64,000 nucleotides of DNA from Lacihabitans sp. CS3-21 (GTDB lineage: Bacteria; Bacteroidota; Bacteroidia; Cytophagales; Spirosomataceae): assembly GCF_024343675.1 (NCBI RefSeq), contig NZ_RJUD01000097.1, positions 302,591 to 366,590 on the forward strand. The letters run 5' to 3'. Within the stretch, counting starts at the first letter, position 1. Each line of letters starts with the position of its first letter. The notes below the pieces were generated by a model. It did no database searches, had not been told where the DNA came from, and worked only from the letters and a program-made list of their open reading frames with translations. The translations under genes were made by a program, and so were the position numbers. Shown here one piece after another: positions 27,701 to 37,394 of the stretch.

Positions 27701-28237
27701 ATGAAACAGTTTATATTTGCTTTTCTACTGTGTATTGGTCATTGTTCGATAGCTCAAGTGCAGGTTGCTCCCGATACTTCAAAAGCTCCTAAACCCATGG
27801 TTTTGGATAAAAAAACTTACAAGATGGACATTCCTAAAGGATGGAGAATTCAAGATAATTGTCAAGAAACCCTCTGTAGTTTGCTATCGCCAACGGATAC
27901 TTTAAGTTATATTGATAGATTTGTAGATAATATCAACATCACTGTAGATAAACTCCCCAGTGCCAATTATACTGTAGATAAATATGCTCAGTTTTCTATA
28001 ACTTATTTACCAAGTGTGGTTAAAAACTTCAAAATAGTGGAAAAGAAAAAACTGAAACCTAATGTTTACATGATAACCTACAAAGGTGAGAAGAGCGGGT
28101 ATGCACAAACTTGGAGGCAGTATTATTATATTAAAAATGCAAAGGTTTTTATAGTTACTTTCGCCTGTGAAACCGAAAAATATGCTTACTATAAGGATAT
28201 TGTAGAACCTTATTTGAGTAGTTTTAAGTTGAAATAA
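27701..28237 (+). CDS. Exported hypothetical protein (PsbP/DcrB-like fold suspected)
   Basis: 178 residues with a signal peptide (cleavage near SIAQ, residue 19). The mature part contains YKMDIPKGWRIQDNC, then NINITVDKL, and a late AKVFIVTFACETEKYAYY, a pattern seen in PsbP/DcrB-like small lipocalin-like domains. It follows aroA by 12 bases on the same strand and may share its message, though no functional link is evident. Confidence 0.6.
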   Translation: MKQFIFAFLLCIGHCSIAQVQVAPDTSKAPKPMVLDKKTYKMDIPKGWRIQDNCQETLCSLLSPTDTLSYIDRFVDNINITVDKLPSANYTVDKYAQFSITYLPSVVKNFKIVEKKKLKPNVYMITYKGEKSGYAQTWRQYYYIKNAKVFIVTFACETEKYAYYKDIVEPYLSSFKLK

Positions 28238-28454
28238 ATTTGGATGCCTCCTATATCTTTATTGGTTTTTAACAGATAGATAGTTTTATTTTAACATGAA
28301 GTGATTAAGAAATGAAGGTATTGGATAGTCCAAATGTTCTTAATCCCTTAATGTTCTTAATATTAAAAAAAAAGTATTTATTTCTAATAAGAATATTCAT
28401 GTTTTTTTGAAACATCATAAATATTTAAATGAACTTCTTTAAAGGTTGTAAAAC

Positions 28455-30938
28455 CTACTCATGATAAAAAACTCGCTTCACTCTTTCGCTTACACCAGTT
28501 AATAACTCATAGGGAATCGTTCCGATGGCAGCCGCTAAGTCGTTGATATGTGGTTTTTTGCCAAACATGATTACTTGGTCACCTTCTTTGCAGGAAGTGT
28601 TACTGACGTCAATCATGGTCATGTCCATACAAACATTTCCAACAACCGGGCATAACACATCATTTACCAATACTTGGCCAACACCTCTGCTAAACCCTCT
28701 GTCATAACCATCTGCATATCCAATAGCCAATGTCGCAATTTTTGATTCTTTGTCAATAATTCCTCTGCGACTATATCCAACTGTTTCACCTTTGCTTAGC
28801 TTTTTTATTTGAGAAATGGTGGTTTTTAGTGTACCAACTACCTCTAAAGCATTGGGCTCAATTCCCGAAGATTCAATGCCGTATAAGCCAATTCCCAATC
28901 TCACCATGTCGTATTTTGCTTCTGGAAATCTTATAATTCCTGCTGAGTTACAAATATGACGTAGTGGTTTGTAATTTAGTTTCGCAGTGATTTTTGAAGA
29001 TAAAAGATCAAATTGAGCGATTTGTCTTTTTGAAAAATCAATATGTTCCACCTCGTCAGCACCCACCAAATGACTAAAAATAGAGGCAATTTCTACATTT
29101 GGCGTTGCATTTATTTGTTCCTTTAAAGTCTCCAAATCTTCTTCAATAAATCCCAGTCGATGCATTCCTGTATCTAATTTCAAATGTATTTTTGAAGTAG
29201 AATGGGGATAAAGATTGGTTTTGAAATGTAAATAAGCCTTTAAAGTTCTTAGACTATATATCTCTGGCTCTAGGTCGTATTCAAACAACTTGTGGTAGGT
29301 TTCAGGGTCAGAATTCAAAACCAAAATGGGTAACTTTATACCGTTTTGTCTCAAAACTACGCCTTCGTCTGGGTAGGCTACCGATAGATAATCAACTCTG
29401 TGATACTGCAGCCAACTCGCCACTTCCATGCTTCCGCTACCGTAAGCAAAAGCTTTTACCATGACCATTATTTTGGTTTGATTGCCAATTTTATTTCGGT
29501 AATAATTGAGGTTGTGGGTCAAAGAATCAAGATTTACCTCAAAAACGGTTCCATGAACTTTCATGACCAGTTTATTGACGATTTTCTCAAAAGCAAATGG
29601 TCTGGCTCCTTTTACCAAAATCAAGGAGTTGCTCAGATGTTCAAAATTGAACAAACTCAAAAAATCTAAAGTATTTTCATAAAAGAAGCTATTTACATTA
29701 GAAGCACTTGAAAAAAACTCTTTTTGGTGGAAAAACTTAGGACCAATACCAATCAAAATACTGATATTTTGTGATTTAATTAAATCTCTTAGACTTTGGA
29801 GAAGTTCGGTTTCTTGTAAGCCTGATTGAAGTATGTCGCTCACAATCAGTACTTTTTGGCGTTTGGTGTGGTGCTGGCTCATAAAATTAAGTGCCATTTT
29901 TAATCCACCCAAATCGTTGTTATAAGTGTCGTCTATAATATAGTTGTCGTTGGTTCCTTGTTTCAGCTCAAGCCTCATCGCTATTGGTCGAAGCAATTTG
30001 AATTTCTCAAAAAATGCGACTAAATTGATTTTCGATTGGGAATTGAGGTACAATCCAGTATATGCACAATGCACGGCATTTTCAATAGAAGCATTGTCGG
30101 TAAATGGTAATTCAAAATCGTAACTTTCGCCGAGCCAGTTTATTTCTATTTGTGTGCCCGTTTCAGTCAGCTGAGTCTCCACCCAGTTTTCTCCAATTCT
30201 ATTTCTAGACCAACTAATGAGTTGAATATTAGGATTTACTGCCTTTAAAAGAATGGCCAGTTCTTCGTTGATTTCTTTGTAATCTTTACAATAAACCAAC
30301 ACTTTTGACGACTTGAAAAGCCGAAGTTTTTCGGTGATTTTTTGTTTTAAGCTTTTAAAACCTTCATTGTGAGCAGGGCCAATATTAGTAAAGATGCCGA
30401 TTTCTGGTTTTATAATATTTTCCAGATTCTGCATTTCATTTTGCAAAGAAATACCAGCCTCAAATATTCCCAAATTGCTCTTTTCGTTCATTTCCCATAC
30501 AGAGAGAGCAACTCCTATTTGTGAATTATAACTTCTTGGACTTTTAACAATTTCAAAATCAGATTCTAACAAAAAGTGAAGCCACTCTTTTACAATAGTT
30601 TTGCCATTGCTTCCCGTTATACCAATGACAGGATATTTGAAAAGTTTTCTTTTATCAGCAGCAAGATTTTGTAAGGCTTTGATACTGTTTTGGACTACAA
30701 ATGCCTTTAAATCAGGATTTTCTAAAAACGCTTTTAAGTTTGGGTCGTTGTTTACTACTTCATTTTCTACCACAAATTCCTTAATGCCTTTCTCAAAAAG
30801 TTGTTGAATAAACTGATGACCGTTATGCCTTTCGCCTTTTATAGCAAAGAAAATACTGGAGGCAGGGTCTGAAAGAAACCTGCTGTCAGTTAATAGTATT
30901 TTGCAATTGGTGGTTATTTGATCGGTCTCAATTAACAT
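28455..30938 (-). CDS. Bifunctional MurF / alanine racemase
   Basis: 827 residues fusing two peptidoglycan enzymes. Residues 1-455 are MurF, UDP-MurNAc-tripeptide:D-Ala-D-Ala ligase, with the ATP loop GITGSNGKT near 106-114. Residues 456-827 are a PLP alanine racemase: the PLP lysine is K495 in VMVKAFAYGSGSMEVA, where most racemases have VKADAYGHG, and the catalytic tyrosine is in VGYSRRGI. One chain thus makes D-alanine and uses D-Ala-D-Ala. This fusion is known in Bacteroidota. It lies 27 bases after glpD on the same strand. Confidence 0.95.
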   Translation of the reverse strand: MLIETDQITTNCKILLTDSRFLSDPASSIFFAIKGERHNGHQFIQQLFEKGIKEFVVENEVVNNDPNLKAFLENPDLKAFVVQNSIKALQNLAADKRKLFKYPVIGITGSNGKTIVKEWLHFLLESDFEIVKSPRSYNSQIGVALSVWEMNEKSNLGIFEAGISLQNEMQNLENIIKPEIGIFTNIGPAHNEGFKSLKQKITEKLRLFKSSKVLVYCKDYKEINEELAILLKAVNPNIQLISWSRNRIGENWVETQLTETGTQIEINWLGESYDFELPFTDNASIENAVHCAYTGLYLNSQSKINLVAFFEKFKLLRPIAMRLELKQGTNDNYIIDDTYNNDLGGLKMALNFMSQHHTKRQKVLIVSDILQSGLQETELLQSLRDLIKSQNISILIGIGPKFFHQKEFFSSASNVNSFFYENTLDFLSLFNFEHLSNSLILVKGARPFAFEKIVNKLVMKVHGTVFEVNLDSLTHNLNYYRNKIGNQTKIMVMVKAFAYGSGSMEVASWLQYHRVDYLSVAYPDEGVVLRQNGIKLPILVLNSDPETYHKLFEYDLEPEIYSLRTLKAYLHFKTNLYPHSTSKIHLKLDTGMHRLGFIEEDLETLKEQINATPNVEIASIFSHLVGADEVEHIDFSKRQIAQFDLLSSKITAKLNYKPLRHICNSAGIIRFPEAKYDMVRLGIGLYGIESSGIEPNALEVVGTLKTTISQIKKLSKGETVGYSRRGIIDKESKIATLAIGYADGYDRGFSRGVGQVLVNDVLCPVVGNVCMDMTMIDVSNTSCKEGDQVIMFGKKPHINDLAAAIGTIPYELLTGVSERVKRVFYHE

Positions 30939-30965
30939 TATTATCTTTAAATTTTTAGGTTATAT

Positions 30966-32588
30966 TTAGTTGGAAGCAACAGATTTAAAATGATTTAATA
31001 AAGCTTTATAGGCTTGGATTTCCATTGTTTTTGCTTGTTCATCCCATCCAATTTCTTTGGCCATCAAATCTGTTACAGATTCTAGTGATTCTAAGCAGGC
31101 GTTCCAGTCAAGTATTTCCCACCGAGTACGTCTGGCAAAAATGTCTCTAGGTTTTTGAGCCATTTCATTTTGACAAGCATAAATTACTTCTGCTTTAATA
31201 AAAGGATAATCCAAATGTAATTTAGAAAGAAGTTCAGGCCTTTGTTCGATTAGATTCAGGATTTTTGGAGTTTGATCTCCGTAACTTCTTATGAGATGTT
31301 CAAAGCATTCTAGTGGAAAGTTTTCAGGCCTTTTTATTTGAAAAATGGTTTGGCTTCCCAATAATTTAAAATCTTTGGTTTTACATCCATTATTATTTTT
31401 CAAAACCTCACATATTGCATCACAAGTATCCTGAGCCATCAGCCTGTAGGTAGTCCATTTTCCACCCAGAAGACTTATTAAACCTGATTCTTCGTCTATT
31501 TCAACTTCGTGATCGCGAAGGAGTGTTTTGGTGTCGTTGGGGTTTTTCTTTTTGGCAGAAATCAATGGTCTAATACCTCCAAAGCCACTTTTTATTTCAT
31601 TTTTGTTGGGAATGGCTTTCAAATATCTTTCCGCCGTTTCTAATAAATAATCGATTTCTGAATTGGTTAAAAGCGGTTCCTCGTTTAGATAATCATATTT
31701 TGTATCCGTTGTACCAATCATTATTTCCGATTGAAATGGAATCACAAAAACCAATCTTCCATCTTTGGTTTTGGGTATAAGCAGGGCTTTTTCTCCCGCA
31801 AAATACTTTTTTGGAATAACGATATGAACACCTTTGGAGGGTTTAATTCTACCTTCCTCAGTTGGATTGGCCAAAATGCGAATATGGTCTGCAAATGGTC
31901 CAGTACAGTTTACAAATAGTGTGCTTTTTATTTCAAAATATTCACCATTAATCACGTTTTTTAGATTAGCCCCAATGATTTTGTTCGATTTATCTTTCTC
32001 AAAATCAATGAGCTCTAGGTAATTGGCAGTAGCCACGCCTTGCTGATGTGATGTTTGCGAAAGTGCCAACGCAAATCGGGCATCGTCAAGTTGCCCATCA
32101 TAATACATGACTGCACTATGAGCTTTTTGTGTGATATCTGGACTCCCTAAAATCATTTCCTTTTTGGAGAGCCATCTTGCAGCTGGAAGTTGGTCTTTTG
32201 AGGCAAACCAACCATACATTTTTAGGCCGATGGTATAGTATAAGCCTTCAATAAAACTAAATACTGGAGTAATTATGCCTAAGGGGCGAGACAAATGTGA
32301 GCCATTTGAGAGTAAGTATTTTCTTTCGGCCAAGCCGTGTTTTACTTGCTTAAGTTGACCAAAATCTAGGTTTTTAAAGGCTTGTTCCAAATACCTAACG
32401 CCTCCATGAATCAGTTTGGTTGATTTAGAAGAAGTTTCACAGCTAAAATCGCCTTTATCTATGAGAGCAACCTTTAAGCCTCGCAAGGCTGCGTCTAAAG
32501 CTACACCAGCACCGCTGGCTCCTGCACCAATTACGCAAACATCGAAATGTTCGGTTTTGATTCTTTCTAAGTTCTCATTTCTGTTCAT
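30966..32588 (-). CDS. glpD: Glycerol-3-phosphate dehydrogenase, FAD-dependent
   Basis: 540 residues. The FAD-binding N-terminus is CVIGAGASGAGVALDAALRG at about 17-36. Family segments TKLIHGGVRYLEQAF, IMIGTTDTKYDY and GLISLLGGKWTTYRLMAQDTCD follow, and a C-terminal helical domain runs from about 385. It oxidises glycerol-3-phosphate to DHAP and feeds electrons to quinone at the membrane. It starts the base before the galK stop ends, so galK-glpD are directly adjacent; no glycerol kinase or facilitator is near. Confidence 0.93.
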   Translation of the reverse strand: MNRNENLERIKTEHFDVCVIGAGASGAGVALDAALRGLKVALIDKGDFSCETSSKSTKLIHGGVRYLEQAFKNLDFGQLKQVKHGLAERKYLLSNGSHLSRPLGIITPVFSFIEGLYYTIGLKMYGWFASKDQLPAARWLSKKEMILGSPDITQKAHSAVMYYDGQLDDARFALALSQTSHQQGVATANYLELIDFEKDKSNKIIGANLKNVINGEYFEIKSTLFVNCTGPFADHIRILANPTEEGRIKPSKGVHIVIPKKYFAGEKALLIPKTKDGRLVFVIPFQSEIMIGTTDTKYDYLNEEPLLTNSEIDYLLETAERYLKAIPNKNEIKSGFGGIRPLISAKKKNPNDTKTLLRDHEVEIDEESGLISLLGGKWTTYRLMAQDTCDAICEVLKNNNGCKTKDFKLLGSQTIFQIKRPENFPLECFEHLIRSYGDQTPKILNLIEQRPELLSKLHLDYPFIKAEVIYACQNEMAQKPRDIFARRTRWEILDWNACLESLESVTDLMAKEIGWDEQAKTMEIQAYKALLNHFKSVASN

Positions 32589-33812
32589 TTAAGCTATTTT
32601 GTGAACGCCCTCGCTCAGGTTTGCCGTATAAATTTCTGGATTTATGCCAAATTTGTGAAGGTAAGCTAATTTTATTTTTTCTCTAAAATCTGCCTCTGCC
32701 TCTTTCTTAATGAGATTTAAGGTGCAACCACCAAAGCCGCCACCCATCATTCTACTTCCTAAAACGCCTCCTATTTTACGTGCTTCAATTGCCAAAAAAT
32801 CAAGTTCAACACAACTTACTTCATACATTTTACTCAGTCCCTCGTGCGTTTGGTTCATGATTTCTCCTAACTTCTCAAAATCATGCTGTTTTAACGCTTC
32901 TGACGCCAACATCACACGTTCTTTCTCATCTAAAATATATTTGCATCTGTTGTAGGTGATTGGGTCAATATCAGCTTTGATCTGCTCCAACTGCTGAAAA
33001 TTGGCATCTCTGAGGGTGTTTATGTTTCCAAATTCTTTGCTCAAGGCTTCCACTCCTTTCTGGCATTGATTTCTTCTGACATTGTATTCAGTATCAGCAA
33101 GGTTGTGCTTTACTGCACTATTTACTAAAATAAACGTATGATCTTTAAATTCTGCCGGGATATAATCGTGCTCAAGTTTTTGACAATCTAGCCTTATTAC
33201 GTGATTTTTTCTGGAAAAAAGCGAAGCATACATGTCCATTATTCCGCATTTTACACCTACATAATTATGCTCAGTGGCTTGTGCGATTTTAGCCAATTGT
33301 AATAAACCAAGGTTGAGTCCGAAAATTTCATTTAAGCCAAAACCAAATCCTGCCTCTACAGCCGCTGAAGAGGAGAGACCTGCACCATTCGGAATGTCTC
33401 CACCGAAACAGACATTTATACCTTTGTCAAAATAAAAACCTTGTTGATTGATTTCTAAAATTACCCCAACTAAGTGGTTCGACCAGTCATTAGGTTTGTT
33501 TATTAAATTATTAATGTTGTCAGCCTCAAAATAGCTTTCTAGGTCAATGGCTGATATGCAAAGTTTTGAATCCGCTCTTTTTCCAATGCTAAAATATATG
33601 GCTTTGTCGATGGCAGATGGCATTACAAAACCATTGTTATAATCAGCATGTTCACCAAGAATATTAATTCTACCTGGAGCTTTTATTTTTATTTCAGATT
33701 TTTTTCCGAATAATGAAAGGTATCTGTCTTCTATTTTTCCTGAAATGTCCAAAGGAATAATGTTTGATATTATATAAAATACAAATTTTGCTAAAAAAGC
33801 AATAGCGTTCAT
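32589..33812 (-). CDS. galK: Galactokinase (GHMP kinase)
   Basis: 407 residues. The galactokinase signature KAPGRINILGEHADYNNGFVMPSAI near residues 43-67, the ATP loop PNGAGLSSSAAVEAGFGF near 143-160 and motif 3 GSRMMGGGFGGCTLNLI near 356-372 are all present. It phosphorylates galactose at C1 in the Leloir pathway. The first about 25 residues are a hydrophobic extension not usual in GalK; the true start may be a later codon. No galT or galE is next to it. First gene of the galK-glpD-murF/alr run. Confidence 0.93.
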   Translation of the reverse strand: MNAIAFLAKFVFYIISNIIPLDISGKIEDRYLSLFGKKSEIKIKAPGRINILGEHADYNNGFVMPSAIDKAIYFSIGKRADSKLCISAIDLESYFEADNINNLINKPNDWSNHLVGVILEINQQGFYFDKGINVCFGGDIPNGAGLSSSAAVEAGFGFGLNEIFGLNLGLLQLAKIAQATEHNYVGVKCGIMDMYASLFSRKNHVIRLDCQKLEHDYIPAEFKDHTFILVNSAVKHNLADTEYNVRRNQCQKGVEALSKEFGNINTLRDANFQQLEQIKADIDPITYNRCKYILDEKERVMLASEALKQHDFEKLGEIMNQTHEGLSKMYEVSCVELDFLAIEARKIGGVLGSRMMGGGFGGCTLNLIKKEAEADFREKIKLAYLHKFGINPEIYTANLSEGVHKIA

Positions 33813-34006
33813 TATTTCACACTAAGTTTTTATGTAAAAAAATGCTATTGATAATAAATTAAGACACTTTGAATATTTGTGAAGTCGAAATTATTCCAAT
33901 TATTCAAGGATTTCTGGATTTTCAATTTTCATTCTTCAGTTTGCCTTTTGAAAACTACTTTCCAAAACATGACTTAAATCATAATAATCAGGTTCATTAA
34001 TCATGT

Positions 34007-34034
34007 TTTGAGGGTACCCTAGCTTATAATTTTG
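34007..34034 (+). promoter_or_regulatory. Probable promoter of the cbb3 oxidase operon
   Basis: TTTG at 34007-34010 and TAATTTTG at 34027-34034, spacer 16, slightly short for the Bacteroidota -33/-7 pair. The ATG lies 35 bases downstream. No FNR/CRP-like dyad was found upstream. Confidence 0.45.
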
Positions 34035-34069
34035 AGGTGTTAAAAAGTTTACAAATCAAATTAACAGCT

Positions 34070-36241
34070 ATGCGTTTATTTACCAAACCACTATTAAGCT
34101 CTTCCAGCTCAGATTCATCGGGTGCATTAGAAGGTTTTTACTACGATAACAAGATAGTGAAAGCCTTTATTATTGTTACGGTTATTTTCGGAGTTGTTGG
34201 AATGCTTGCCGGCCGAACAGCCGCTTTGCAGCTATTTTGGCCTGCTGCAAACTTAAATCTCCCATATACTACATTTGGTAGATTGAGGCCATTACACACC
34301 AATGCTATTATTTTTGCCTTTGTGGGCAATGGTATGTTTGCAGGGGTTTATTATTCAACACAAAGGCTTCTCAAAGGTCCTATGTTGAGTCCAATTTTAA
34401 GTTGGATTCACTTTTGGGGATGGCAATTGATTATTGTTGCAGCGGCAGTTTCATTGCCTTTAGGTATTACCACTGGTAAAGAATATGCTGAATTAGAATG
34501 GCCCATTGATATAGCCATTACATTGGTTTGGGTAGTTTTTGCGATAAACTTCATAGGTGCCATCATAAAAAGAAGAGAAAGACACATGTATGTGGCTCTT
34601 TGGTTCTATATAGCTACCATCGTAACTATCGCTATGTTGCACATTGTCAATTCATTGGCTTTGCCAGTTACTTTGTTTAAAAGCTACACATTATTCGCTG
34701 GTGTTCAAGATGCTCTTGTGCAATGGTGGTATGGGCACAATGCGGTTGCATTTTTTCTTACTACTCCGATACTTGGTTTGATGTACTACTTCTTACCAAA
34801 AGCAGCTAATAGACCAGTATATTCTTATAAATTATCCATCATTCACTTCTGGTCATTGATTTTCTTATATATCTGGGCTGGTCCTCATCACCTGTTATAT
34901 ACTTCACTTCCCGATTGGGCTCAAAGTTTGGGTACAGTTTTCTCAGTAATGTTGCTTGCTCCATCTTGGGGTGGTATGCTGAATGGACTTCTGACGCTAA
35001 GAGGTGCATGGGACAGAGTGAGAGAAAATCCAGTTTTAAAATTCTTCGTAGTTGCTGTAACGGCTTATGGTATGTCCACTTTCGAAGGTCCAATGCTTTC
35101 TTTGAAAAACGTAAACGCCATATCACATTATACCGACTGGACCATCGCCCACGTACACATTGGTGGTCTTGGATGGAACGGTTTCATGACTTTTGGTATG
35201 TTCTATTATCTAGTACCAAAAATGTGGAGAACCAATTTATATTCAGTGAAATTGGCGAATGTCCACTTCTGGTTAGGTACATTAGGCATAGTTTTTTATG
35301 CTCTACCCCTTTATTGGGCTGGTTTTACACAAAGTTTAATGTGGAAAGAATTCACAAAAGACGGTTTCTTAGCTTATCCAAACTTCCTAGAAACAGTTAC
35401 CCAAATATTGCCTATGTATATGGCGAGAGCCTTCGGAGGTACTTTATACTTGGCGGGCACCTTGGTTATGGTTTATAATTTGATGAAAACTGCTGGAACT
35501 GGGGAGTTCTTAGCCCACGAATACGACGAAGCTCCAGCTTTGAATCACAAACTAAAAGTAGGCGGTGCATTCCATACCATGTTAGAGCGTAAACCAATAT
35601 TGTTTACAGTTTTAGCTTTCGTTGCGGTATTGATAGGTGGAGTTGTTGAGTTTGTTCCAACGTGGTTGATTGACTCTAACATTCCAACTATTGCCAGTGT
35701 AAAGCCATATACGCCGCTTGAGCTTGAAGGAAGAGATATTTATGTAAGAGAAGGATGTTACAACTGTCACTCTCAGATGATTAGGCCTTTTAGGTCAGAG
35801 ACAGAGCGTTATGGCGAATACTCTAAATCAGGTGAATTTGTATATGACCACCCTTTCCAATGGGGATCTAAACGTACTGGGCCAGATTTGCACCGACAAG
35901 GTGGAAAATACCCTGACTCGTGGCACTATAACCACATGTTGGAACCCACTTCCATGTCTCCTGGTTCTATTATGCCAGCCTACCCATGGTTGTTTGATGA
36001 TGAGTTAAACACCACCAACACGGCCACAAAAATCAGCACAATGCGTACGTTAGGAGTGCCATATGAGGAAGGTTATGAAGACCAAGCAGTGGCAGACCTC
36101 AATGAACAAGCGGAAGGGATTTCTAAAAACTTAGCTGATGCCAAAATAAAGGTGGGCAAAGAAAAGGAGATTATTGCCTTAATAGCTTATCTGCAAAGAA
36201 TGGGTACAGATATTAAAAATGAAGCTACAGCATTAAAATAA
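34070..36241 (+). CDS. ccoNO: cbb3-type cytochrome c oxidase subunits I and II, fused CcoN-CcoO
   Basis: 723 residues. Residues 1-490 are CcoN, the haem-copper oxidase core with about 12 helices, haem-b and copper histidines in segments such as RLRPLHTNAIIFAF, WWYGHNAVAFFLTTPILG, WAGPHHLLYTSLPDWAQ and DWTIAHVHIGGLGWN. Residues 500-723 are the CcoO part with one membrane helix and a haem-c site EGCYNCHSQM at about 562. It reduces O2 at high affinity. The CcoNO fusion is typical of Bacteroidota. ATG 34070 is preferred over a GTG at 34037 that lies at the -7 region. Confidence 0.95.
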   Translation: MRLFTKPLLSSSSSDSSGALEGFYYDNKIVKAFIIVTVIFGVVGMLAGRTAALQLFWPAANLNLPYTTFGRLRPLHTNAIIFAFVGNGMFAGVYYSTQRLLKGPMLSPILSWIHFWGWQLIIVAAAVSLPLGITTGKEYAELEWPIDIAITLVWVVFAINFIGAIIKRRERHMYVALWFYIATIVTIAMLHIVNSLALPVTLFKSYTLFAGVQDALVQWWYGHNAVAFFLTTPILGLMYYFLPKAANRPVYSYKLSIIHFWSLIFLYIWAGPHHLLYTSLPDWAQSLGTVFSVMLLAPSWGGMLNGLLTLRGAWDRVRENPVLKFFVVAVTAYGMSTFEGPMLSLKNVNAISHYTDWTIAHVHIGGLGWNGFMTFGMFYYLVPKMWRTNLYSVKLANVHFWLGTLGIVFYALPLYWAGFTQSLMWKEFTKDGFLAYPNFLETVTQILPMYMARAFGGTLYLAGTLVMVYNLMKTAGTGEFLAHEYDEAPALNHKLKVGGAFHTMLERKPILFTVLAFVAVLIGGVVEFVPTWLIDSNIPTIASVKPYTPLELEGRDIYVREGCYNCHSQMIRPFRSETERYGEYSKSGEFVYDHPFQWGSKRTGPDLHRQGGKYPDSWHYNHMLEPTSMSPGSIMPAYPWLFDDELNTTNTATKISTMRTLGVPYEEGYEDQAVADLNEQAEGISKNLADAKIKVGKEKEIIALIAYLQRMGTDIKNEATALK

Positions 36242-36250
36242 TGAGAAAAC

Positions 36251-36272
36251 GCACTCACAAAACTGTGAGTGC
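36251..36272 (+). promoter_or_regulatory. Intercistronic hairpin between ccoNO and ccoQ
   Basis: GCACTCACA / TGTGAGTGC is a perfect 9-bp inverted repeat with an AAAC loop, and no T run follows. It starts 10 bases after the ccoNO stop and ends 16 bases before the preferred ccoQ ATG, so it lies in mRNA between genes. Likely an mRNA stability or processing element. Confidence 0.6.
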
Positions 36273-36288
36273 TAAACTAAATAATATT

Positions 36289-36465
36289 ATGATTAAGAAC
36301 TCGCTTGCTTCCATTTCCGATGTGGCCATTTATCCAGTCATTTCGCTCACCATTTTTGTTGCATTTTTTGTTTTGTTAGGTTATATGGTTTTCAGGGCAG
36401 ACAAAAAATACATCAAGCACATGGAGGAAATGCCACTCACCGACGAAGTTTATCAAAAGGATTAA
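36289..36465 (+). CDS. ccoQ: CcoQ-like small subunit of cbb3 oxidase
   Basis: 58 residues from the ATG at 36289 with one transmembrane helix (about 17-38; VISLTIFVAFFVLLGYMVF) and an acidic tail (KHMEEMPLTDEVYQKD). An in-frame ATG at 36241 would overlap the ccoNO stop by one base and run translation through the perfect hairpin at 36251-36272; the later start is therefore preferred. CcoQ stabilises the oxidase complex. Position between ccoNO and ccoP supports the call. Confidence 0.8.
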   Translation: MIKNSLASISDVAIYPVISLTIFVAFFVLLGYMVFRADKKYIKHMEEMPLTDEVYQKD

Positions 36466-36488
36466 AAATATTGTAAACCAAATAAATT

Positions 36489-37301
36489 ATGGACTTATCA
36501 TTTAAAACAGGAGAGGAATTGTTCCAGTTTATATTGCTGGGAGTTCTTCTTATTTTCACAGTGATTTTGTTTATAGTAGTCATGAATATTTTCATGCTAT
36601 TAAAGAAACTAAATCTGGGTGCAAGTGGCTCGGCAGCAGCTGATGCTGTTGAGGAAACTAGCTTTTGGAAAAGTTTGACCAACGCCGTGCCAATCGCAAA
36701 AGAAGAAACGGTGTTGTTGGATCACAACTACGATGGCATACGCGAGCTAGATAATCACCTACCGCCTTGGTGGTTAGGTTTGCTTTATGGTTCTATTGTG
36801 TTTGCGATTGTTTATCTGCTCAATTACCACGTATGGCATTGGAGTCCATCACAAGAGCAAGAGTATACCATAGCTATGGACGAAGGCAAAAAAGAAGTAG
36901 AAGCCTATCAGGCAAAATTGGGAGAGAGCATTGATGAGAAATCAGTAAAAGTATTGGCAGACGCTAAAACGATTGAGAATGGTAAAACCATTTATACCGA
37001 AAAATGTGTGGCTTGTCACGGTGCTGCAGGTGAGGGTGGTGTAGGGCCAAATCTTACAGACGAATATTGGCTACATGGTGGTACTATCAATGATGTTTTT
37101 GGTGTAATTAAAAACGGTGTGCCTGAAAAAGGAATGATTTCTTGGAAAGCTACCCTTAAGCCTGGGCAAATTCAGGAAGTTTCGAATTTTATAATGACGC
37201 TGAAAGGTACAAATCCTGCAAATCCTAAGGCTCCTCAAGGAGAGAAAGTAGGAGATGTAGCGGCAGCAACTACCAGTGGAGATTCAACTCAAGCTAAATA
37301 A
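36489..37301 (+). CDS. ccoP: cbb3-type cytochrome c oxidase subunit III (CcoP), one haem c
   Basis: 270 residues. Helices at about 12-37 and 97-117 anchor the protein; a WWLGLLYGSIVFAIVYLLNYHVWHW segment marks the second. A periplasmic cytochrome c domain carries a single CVACH site near residue 173, with MISWKA as the axial methionine region. Proteobacterial CcoP usually has two haems; the one-haem form is usual in Bacteroidota. The C-terminal about 30 residues are Ala/Gly/Thr/Ser-rich and probably disordered. Delivers electrons to CcoNO. Confidence 0.93.
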   Translation: MDLSFKTGEELFQFILLGVLLIFTVILFIVVMNIFMLLKKLNLGASGSAAADAVEETSFWKSLTNAVPIAKEETVLLDHNYDGIRELDNHLPPWWLGLLYGSIVFAIVYLLNYHVWHWSPSQEQEYTIAMDEGKKEVEAYQAKLGESIDEKSVKVLADAKTIENGKTIYTEKCVACHGAAGEGGVGPNLTDEYWLHGGTINDVFGVIKNGVPEKGMISWKATLKPGQIQEVSNFIMTLKGTNPANPKAPQGEKVGDVAAATTSGDSTQAK

Positions 37302-37322
37302 TAGTTGCACGCAAACGAAAAA

Positions 37323-37354
37323 GACTTATTTCTTGATTCGTCAAGAAATAAGTC
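37323..37354 (+). promoter_or_regulatory. Intergenic hairpin with TTCG loop between ccoP and ccoG
   Basis: GACTTATTTCTTGA / TCAAGAAATAAGTC is a perfect 14-bp inverted repeat with a TTCG tetraloop. It lies 21 bases after the ccoP stop and 40 bases before the ccoG start. No U tract follows, so it is not a standard terminator. A role in setting relative expression of the structural and assembly genes is inferred. Confidence 0.65.
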
Positions 37355-37394
37355 AATTTCAAATTTCGATTGGAATAAAATATAAAAAATAATC

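Noticed and set aside
36241..36465. ccoQ start at the ATG overlapping the ccoNO stop
   Set aside because: It would translate through a perfect 9-bp hairpin and add a basic N-terminus unlike CcoQ; the ATG at 36289 is better.
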